From Campylobacteraceae bacterium (lineage in GTDB: Bacteria > Campylobacterota > Campylobacteria > Campylobacterales > Sulfurospirillaceae), in NCBI GenBank assembly GCA_027055635.1, contig JALUMZ010000156.1, positions 1 through 9,752 on the forward strand: a stretch of 9,752 bases of DNA, read 5' to 3'. Under the pieces are notes generated by a model. The model searched no databases. It saw nothing but the letters and a program-made list of their open reading frames with translations, and had not been told where the DNA came from. Each line of letters opens with the position of its first letter. Within the stretch, counting starts at the first letter, position 1. Shown here one piece after another: positions 6,049 to 9,752 of this stretch. Both the position numbers and the translations under genes were made by a program.

Positions 6049-6347
6049 TTTTTAAGCGTTGGAATATAATCGGCCAAAGCTTTGATTTGCTCTTTGCTTA
6101 AACTAGAGACTTGCCCTTTCATGATGCCTTTCATAGCACCGCCAAATGTGCCTGTCTTATAGCCTTGTAATGCAGAGACTATTTTATCTGATTTCCAAGC
6201 ATTAATCACCTCTGATCTACCAAGTGCTTTTTTCTGTGCATTTGCACCATGGCATCCTGCACACTTTTTAAATAGTGTAGCTCCATCATCCGCTGCCATA
6301 ACATTCATGGCAAAAACAGCTAATGCTGCTAAAATTACCTTTCTCAT
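6045..6347 (-). CDS. Periplasmic cytochrome c, c553 type
   Basis: A 100-residue small monohaem cytochrome that should shuttle electrons in the periplasm, for instance from the bc1 complex to a terminal oxidase. The signal peptide ends about A18 (MNVMA-ADDG), leaving a mature protein near 82 residues, the usual size for c553. The haem site is C29-A-G-C32-H33; M72 or M76 in GGAMKGIMKGQ is the axial methionine, and the C-terminal helix SKEQIKALADYI is typical of class I. ATG 6347 is preceded by AAGGAG about 6 nt upstream. The last codon (Asn) and the TGA stop arise at the junction with the inserted element; without it the reading frame would end Lys-Lys-TAA. It is probably transcribed from its own promoter in the 263-bp leader. 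Related to the abundant c553 of Campylobacter and Helicobacter. Confidence 0.93.
   Translation of the reverse strand: MRKVILAALAVFAMNVMAADDGATLFKKCAGCHGANAQKKALGRSEVINAWKSDKIVSALQGYKTGTFGGAMKGIMKGQVSSLSKEQIKALADYIPTLKN
6049..6055. repeat. Right target-site duplication TTTTTAA
   Basis: Second copy of the 7-bp sequence at 5778-5784, directly abutting the right terminal inverted repeat and lying inside the last codons of the cytochrome gene. Confidence 0.75.
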
Positions 6348-6377
6348 CTCAAACTCCTTTTTTATTTTATTGTCATC

Positions 6378-6404
6378 TTCTTTGGGAGCAAAGCCCCCAA
6401 AGAA
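6378..6404. other. Hairpin in the leader of the c553 cytochrome gene
   Basis: TTCTTTGGG (6378-6386) pairs perfectly with CCCAAAGAA (6396-6404) over a 9-nt loop that can add a GC-aaa-GC mini-stem. It lies 31-57 nt upstream of the cytochrome ATG. No T run follows on either strand, so it is not a typical terminator; it could stabilise or regulate the cytochrome mRNA, or mark the end of read-through from the upstream operon. Confidence 0.5.
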
Positions 6405-6414
6405 TTCACGCTCT

Positions 6415-6441
6415 ACTAAAGCTTCACCTATTGGTGAGAAA
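6415..6441 (+). repeat. 27-bp direct repeat, copy 1
   Basis: Identical at all 27 positions to 6529-6555. The core TTCACCTATTGGTGAG is itself a hairpin (TCACC-tatt-GGTGA). It lies 68-94 bp upstream of the cytochrome start. Function unknown; candidates are protein-binding sites or remnants of a mobile element. Confidence 0.85.
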
Positions 6442-6459
6442 CACCTGTTTATCGTCCCC

Positions 6460-6519
6460 TCTGCCCATAAATGACACTTTAAAATCTTGTGTTTTCTTAA
6501 AGAAAAACTTATGGACAGA
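6460..6519. repeat. Nested inverted repeat between the two 27-bp repeats
   Basis: TCTGcCCATAA (6460-6470) faces TTATGGaCAGA (6509-6519) with one mismatch. In register with it, CTTTAA (6477-6482) faces TTAAAG (6497-6502). The structure is centred between the two 27-bp repeats, so repeats and hairpin look like one composite unit of about 140 bp. Confidence 0.5.
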
Positions 6520-6528
6520 TTCCTCGCG

Positions 6529-6555
6529 ACTAAAGCTTCACCTATTGGTGAGAAA
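6529..6555 (+). repeat. 27-bp direct repeat, copy 2
   Basis: Second exact copy of 6415-6441, offset 114 bp. Here the hairpin is extended by flanking bases: CTAAAGCTT (6530-6538) can pair with AAGCTTAAG (6554-6562) at 8 of 9 positions. It lies 56 bp downstream of the D12 methyltransferase stop. Confidence 0.85.
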
Positions 6556-6610
6556 AGCTTAAGTCATTTTGTGTTAGAAGTTTAAAATAAAAAAGTGGGT
6601 TAATTGTGGA

Positions 6611-7612
6611 TTATTTTTCCAAGATATGTAGATACTCAAAAGTTTTATTTAATTTGTGATTTCCCATATCGGCTTTGTTGGCTTTAAACCTTTTGTGCTC
6701 TTTTTGGACAAGAGTATATTTTCCATATTTTGACATTATATTTTTAATATCATTTTTACTCATCCAGCCCTCGTTGTTATAGCTTAAAAAAATATATTTA
6801 AAATTTGCATTTTTGATCAATTCTTCAAAGACGCTTGGAACTTTTGCTTTCTTAGAATAGGGCGAGTGGTTATAATTGGGTAATCCTGTTTTTCCTTTTG
6901 GAAAAAATTCTTCGTAAAGTGAGATTGTATTTAATATATGGTAATTTGCTCCATATTGTCTATGATTATATGGAGGATCGAGGTATAAAATATCGCCTTT
7001 TATCTCCTTTATAAGCTCATTGCTATCTTTGTTAAAAACTTGATGTCTATTATGATTTTTCATAAAATCTGCAGATTCTAACACCATATCTTTTAAAGCT
7101 GATTTTTTCATATTCTTTAAAAATGCTCCATATACCGAAGCTATATTTGCTACTTTATCGGCACTTTCAAGAAGCGATGCCAACAAGTAATAGTATAAAG
7201 CAGAGTCAATTTTTTCCTTTTCCCTCCACTCTTTTATCTTTAATCTTATCGTATCAATCTTTTTGCCATTAGTATTGCTAAAATACTGCCTTCCGCTCCC
7301 ACTGCCCAAGCAATAATATCGGTATATAAAACCATCACTCCTAAGTGGCAAACTATCTAACTCTCTTATATACTCTTCTTTATCATATATCTCTTGAGAG
7401 TTCTGTATATAGTTTTTATTTAGTACATAACTATAATGTTCTAAATCATTTGCTATGACTTTTTTTACCTCTTTTTTAAAAGTCCGCCCGATTGTACCGG
7501 TTCCTGCAAATATGTCACAAAATATTTTTCGAGACAAATCCTCCCCAACTACCTTTTTGACTTCACCCTCTATCCAAGAAGAGAGTGTGAATTTTGAACC
7601 TATATAATTCAT
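6611..7612 (-). CDS. D12-class adenine-N6 DNA methyltransferase
   Basis: A 333-residue enzyme expected to methylate adenine at a specific DNA sequence using SAM. Class alpha (D12) order is visible: N-terminal motif X YIGSK (3-7), SAM-binding motif I CDIFAGTGTIG (32-42) with FAGTG at 35-39, and catalytic motif IV DPPY (212-215) followed by NHRQYGANYHILNT. The block around 108-125 (GRQYFSNTNGKKIDTIR) and the DPPYNHRQY form recall the methylase domains of FokI-like systems rather than Dam, so GATC specificity should not be assumed. No restriction enzyme is encoded in the window, so it may be an orphan methylase. Its ATG directly follows the TAG of the haem protein with no gap and only a weak GGA upstream, so translation is probably coupled. 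The co-transcription with a two-component system is unusual. Confidence 0.9.
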   Translation of the reverse strand: MNYIGSKFTLSSWIEGEVKKVVGEDLSRKIFCDIFAGTGTIGRTFKKEVKKVIANDLEHYSYVLNKNYIQNSQEIYDKEEYIRELDSLPLRSDGFIYRYYCLGSGSGRQYFSNTNGKKIDTIRLKIKEWREKEKIDSALYYYLLASLLESADKVANIASVYGAFLKNMKKSALKDMVLESADFMKNHNRHQVFNKDSNELIKEIKGDILYLDPPYNHRQYGANYHILNTISLYEEFFPKGKTGLPNYNHSPYSKKAKVPSVFEELIKNANFKYIFLSYNNEGWMSKNDIKNIMSKYGKYTLVQKEHKRFKANKADMGNHKLNKTFEYLHILEK

Positions 7613-7942
7613 CTATTTTAATTTTCCAAAGATTTTATACCTGTCCCAGTATTCATCTATCGCCTTTTCCAACTCTTTTTGGCTTAGTGTAGTTCTCTTT
7701 TTAACTCCAAATCTTTTTAGTAATGCAGGATTGAGTATAGAATTTTCCTTTTTTGGATTTTGCAGATATAGCTTCATAGCATACTTTGTCTCTATGGCAC
7801 TACTGTATTTCAAAAGATAGCGATAGAAAAATTTATCTATCTTTATGGGTAGCTTCTTATGACAACTTACACAATTTTTCTGATACACCGAAGCATTTAG
7901 ACTAAAAATAAGAAAAAAAGATACTAGAAAAATTTTCACCAT
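7613..7942 (-). CDS. Small exported haem c protein
   Basis: A 109-residue protein with a signal peptide (MVKIFLVSFFLIFSLNA) and a single haem-binding motif C24-V-S-C27-H28 almost at the mature N-terminus. The rest is basic and helical (KFFYRYLLKYSS, TTLSQKELEKAIDEYWDRY). It is not a recognisable class I cytochrome: M56 is the only later methionine and a possible sixth ligand. Its start overlaps the kinase stop by 7 nt (ATGGTGA), with AAAGG 4 nt upstream, and the next gene begins immediately after its stop. Its place directly behind a histidine kinase suggests a periplasmic redox or haem component linked to that sensor, which is inference only. Similar small CxxCH proteins beside two-component genes occur in Campylobacterota as far as I recall; no name can be given. 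Confidence 0.85.
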   Translation of the reverse strand: MVKIFLVSFFLIFSLNASVYQKNCVSCHKKLPIKIDKFFYRYLLKYSSAIETKYAMKLYLQNPKKENSILNPALLKRFGVKKRTTLSQKELEKAIDEYWDRYKIFGKLK

Positions 7943-9126
7943 GAAACCTTTACGGAGGTAAATTTTTTGAAAACAGAATCTATCTCTATCTTTAAACCCT
8001 CTTCAAGAGCAATTTTGCTCACTATACTAAGCCCTATACCAAAACCACCTACACTCTTATCTGCTCTCTCATATCTTTTAAAAATCTGCTCTAGCTTATC
8101 TTTTTCTATGCCTCGTCCATTATCTTTTATATAAAAATACCTATCCTCCAAAACAACCTCTATCTTGCCTTTGATTTTGTTGTATTTTATAGCATTTGAG
8201 AGTAGATTGTCTAGCAATTTTGTTAGCCTGTTCTTATCTACATGTAGAGTTACGCCATCTTTTAAATTTTGCTCTATACTTATCTTCTTTGACTCTATGG
8301 AGAGTGAAAAATACTCTACTCTTTGGGATAAGAGCTCTTTTAAATTCACATCCTCTTTTCTTGATTCTATCTTATCTGATAGAGTTAAAAATATCAAATC
8401 TTGATATAGGTTTGATATGGTTTTAGCTCCTATCTTAATCCTATCCAATCTCTTTTGCAATCTCTCGTCTGTATTGCTCTTTTGACTTAGCTCTATATTT
8501 GATAAAATTGTGCTTATTGGAGTGTTTAATTCATGCGTTGTGTCTTTTATAAATCTATCCAAAAGTGCTATTGCCTCACGCATTGGTCTTAGCAATAGAT
8601 AGAGCAAGAAATAACCCATCAAGAGCATAACAAAAAGGATAATCCCTCCATATACCAAAAGTGTATGATAAACACGATTTTTCCAAAGATTGTCATCTTT
8701 TATCTCAATCACCACATATTTTGCCCCTAAGTAGTATGACTCTAGCTCTTTTATATAAAATATATTGCCATTTTGCAAATATATATCTTCATTCAAATCT
8801 ACTTTATTACTATCTAAAAGAGAAAATATCTTTGTATAAATACTATCATAAATAGCAGATTTAAACCTCTTGTCTCTTGGGTAAATTCTCGGTACTTTAT
8901 CAAAGTTTACATGTAGATATTTTAATTTTTTTATCTCATCATTTGCATATTTTGAGAATTCTAGTCTTTTATCTTTTAGCATCAAATCTTTTTGGGTATT
9001 AAAATAAAATATAGCCATAAGCAACAGCACTATTATAGTAAAAAAGATATAGAGTATAAAAAAAGAAAGAAGTGTCTTTTTTTCACTTGAGCGTAAATTT
9101 ATATCCCAGTTTTTTAATACTGACAA
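7936..9126 (-). CDS. Two-transmembrane sensor histidine kinase
   Basis: A 396-residue classical inner-membrane kinase. Membrane helices at about 18-41 and 153-179 enclose a periplasmic domain of about 110 residues with no family I recognise. No distinct HAMP domain is seen; a short linker RPMREAIALLDRFIKD leads to the H-box DTTHELNTPIS (H198), then the N-box DNLLSNAIKYN (N307/N311), the G1 box DNGRG (335-339) and the G2 box GFGIG (361-365). All catalytic motifs are intact, so it should phosphorylate the regulator encoded just upstream. The start is TTG at 9126: an in-frame TAG lies 15 nt upstream and the next methionine is inside the first membrane helix, so no other usual start is possible. 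This makes a 44-nt overlap with the regulator gene, evidence of tight coupling. The signal sensed is unknown. Confidence 0.92.
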   Translation of the reverse strand: MSVLKNWDINLRSSEKKTLLSFFILYIFFTIIVLLLMAIFYFNTQKDLMLKDKRLEFSKYANDEIKKLKYLHVNFDKVPRIYPRDKRFKSAIYDSIYTKIFSLLDSNKVDLNEDIYLQNGNIFYIKELESYYLGAKYVVIEIKDDNLWKNRVYHTLLVYGGIILFVMLLMGYFLLYLLLRPMREAIALLDRFIKDTTHELNTPISTILSNIELSQKSNTDERLQKRLDRIKIGAKTISNLYQDLIFLTLSDKIESRKEDVNLKELLSQRVEYFSLSIESKKISIEQNLKDGVTLHVDKNRLTKLLDNLLSNAIKYNKIKGKIEVVLEDRYFYIKDNGRGIEKDKLEQIFKRYERADKSVGGFGIGLSIVSKIALEEGLKIEIDSVFKKFTSVKVSW

Positions 9127-9752
9127 TTTTCTCTTTTCCTATTAATTTTCTAAGATTTTTTATATAAGTTCTAAGTGCACTATCGCTACTAACCTCATCA
9201 TAACTCCAAAGAGTATCGTAGATAACACTATGAGGTATGATTTCATTTTTTCTTTGGAGAAAAAGCTTTAACAACAGGGCTTCTTTGTTTTGAATTCTGA
9301 GGATTTTACCACTAACAATCAACTCATTTGTTAGCATATCATACTCTATATTGTTAGAAATTTTTATCAACTCTTTGTTTGCATGTAAAAACTCTCTCTT
9401 AAGTAGAGTCTGAATCCTAAAAAGTAGCTCTTTTAACTCAAAAGGTTTTTTGAGATAATCATCGCAGCCACTTTTGTATCCAACCTCCAAATCATCTATC
9501 CTGTTTAGAGATGTTACAAATATGGCAGGAACACTATCATCCTCTTTTCTCGCATTTTTTAGTAATTCAAAACCGTTTAGACCGGGAACATTAACATCAA
9601 GCAGATAAAGATCATATAAATTCTCATACATAAGCTCTTGTGCCTCATCTCCATCATAAGCACTCTCTACGCTATAGCCCTCCTCTTCTAAAAATTCCGA
9701 TATCGTTTCATTTAGGCTTACATCATCTTCTAATAAAAATATTTTTGCTTTT
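9083..9752 (-). CDS. OmpR/PhoB-type response regulator (start beyond window edge)
   Basis: Partial gene: 222 residues are visible and the frame runs open to the window edge. The first visible residues are KAKIFLLEDD, which is where receivers usually begin, so probably only one to three residues are missing. The receiver has E8/D9/D10, phosphoacceptor D52 in LYLLDVNVPG, T80 and K102-P103, all intact. The C-terminal domain (about 130-222) is a winged helix of the Trans_reg_C type, with the recognition-helix region SDSALRTYIKNLRKLIG and the wing IVSIKKLGYKF. A shorter reading from the internal ATG at 9631 would delete the first third of the receiver and is rejected. It heads the operon kinase, haem protein, DNA methyltransferase. 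Target genes cannot be seen; the 263-bp region before the c553 gene is one possibility. Confidence 0.92.
   Translation of the reverse strand, partial: KAKIFLLEDDVSLNETISEFLEEEGYSVESAYDGDEAQELMYENLYDLYLLDVNVPGLNGFELLKNARKEDDSVPAIFVTSLNRIDDLEVGYKSGCDDYLKKPFELKELLFRIQTLLKREFLHANKELIKISNNIEYDMLTNELIVSGKILRIQNKEALLLKLFLQRKNEIIPHSVIYDTLWSYDEVSSDSALRTYIKNLRKLIGKEKIVSIKKLGYKFTLK

Noticed and set aside
6415..6555. CRISPR remnant
   Set aside because: Only two repeats with an 87-bp gap, no third degenerate copy in the middle, and no cas gene. The repeat core is a hairpin as in some CRISPRs, but that alone is not enough.
6323..6562. A + strand ORF of 79 codons containing LKLHLLVR twice
   Set aside because: The repeated peptide is only the two 27-bp DNA repeats read in frame; the ORF is antisense to the cytochrome signal peptide and has no protein-like composition.
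9083..9631. Complete response regulator starting at the ATG at 9631
   Set aside because: The frame continues to the window edge and encodes the essential receiver start LLEDD, so that ATG is internal.

Overview
The window looks like a stretch of chromosome from a low-GC member of the Campylobacterota (epsilonproteobacteria; a Sulfurimonas-, Sulfurovum- or Campylobacter-like organism). This is an inference from AT-rich DNA, tightly packed genes with overlapping starts, many histidine kinases with the HQWRQPL-type H-box, small c553-like cytochromes, and a three-domain desulforubrerythrin of the kind known from Campylobacter jejuni. Ten protein genes are complete and one runs off the right edge. 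Only the first gene (rrc) and a central methyltransferase are on the + strand; the rest are on the - strand.

Layout. 54-713 (+): desulforubrerythrin, an oxidative-stress peroxidase. It converges on a - strand gene block whose last gene is a PII protein (glnB, 747-1085); the two are separated by a hairpin at 718-751 that contains the glnB stop codon. Reading leftwards from 5074, that block is: a membrane-anchored periplasmic binding protein (3908-5074), a sensor histidine kinase (2305-3918), a response regulator with an unusual RepL-like winged helix (1659-2315), an exported cyclophilin-type prolyl isomerase (1135-1656) and glnB. The first three overlap by 11 nt each, and the cyclophilin starts 2 nt after the regulator stop, so these form a translationally coupled ligand-binding protein / kinase / regulator system. 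No ABC permease or ATPase is present, so the binding protein probably serves sensing rather than uptake.

5146-5784 (+) encodes a zinc-ribbon SAM methyltransferase of unknown substrate, divergent from the binding protein. It converges on a c553-type cytochrome (6045-6347, -). Between them lies the most striking object in the window: a 264-bp palindromic element (5785-6048) with about 30-bp terminal inverted repeats (28 of 30 match), two internal palindromic arms, no gene, and a perfect 7-bp direct repeat TTTTTAA on each side. It has the form of a MITE (non-autonomous transposable element). Removing it together with one TTTTTAA copy restores a site where the two convergent genes overlapped by 11 bp; the insertion left the methyltransferase protein unchanged and gave the cytochrome a new stop codon and last residue.

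6348-6610 is a 263-bp non-coding leader/intergenic stretch with two identical 27-bp repeats, each containing a small hairpin, a nested inverted repeat between them, and another hairpin near the cytochrome. 6611-9752 (-) is a second signalling operon: an OmpR/PhoB-type response regulator (cut by the window edge), a two-transmembrane histidine kinase overlapping it by 44 nt, a small exported haem c protein overlapping the kinase by 7 nt, and a D12-class adenine DNA methyltransferase whose ATG directly abuts the haem protein's stop codon.
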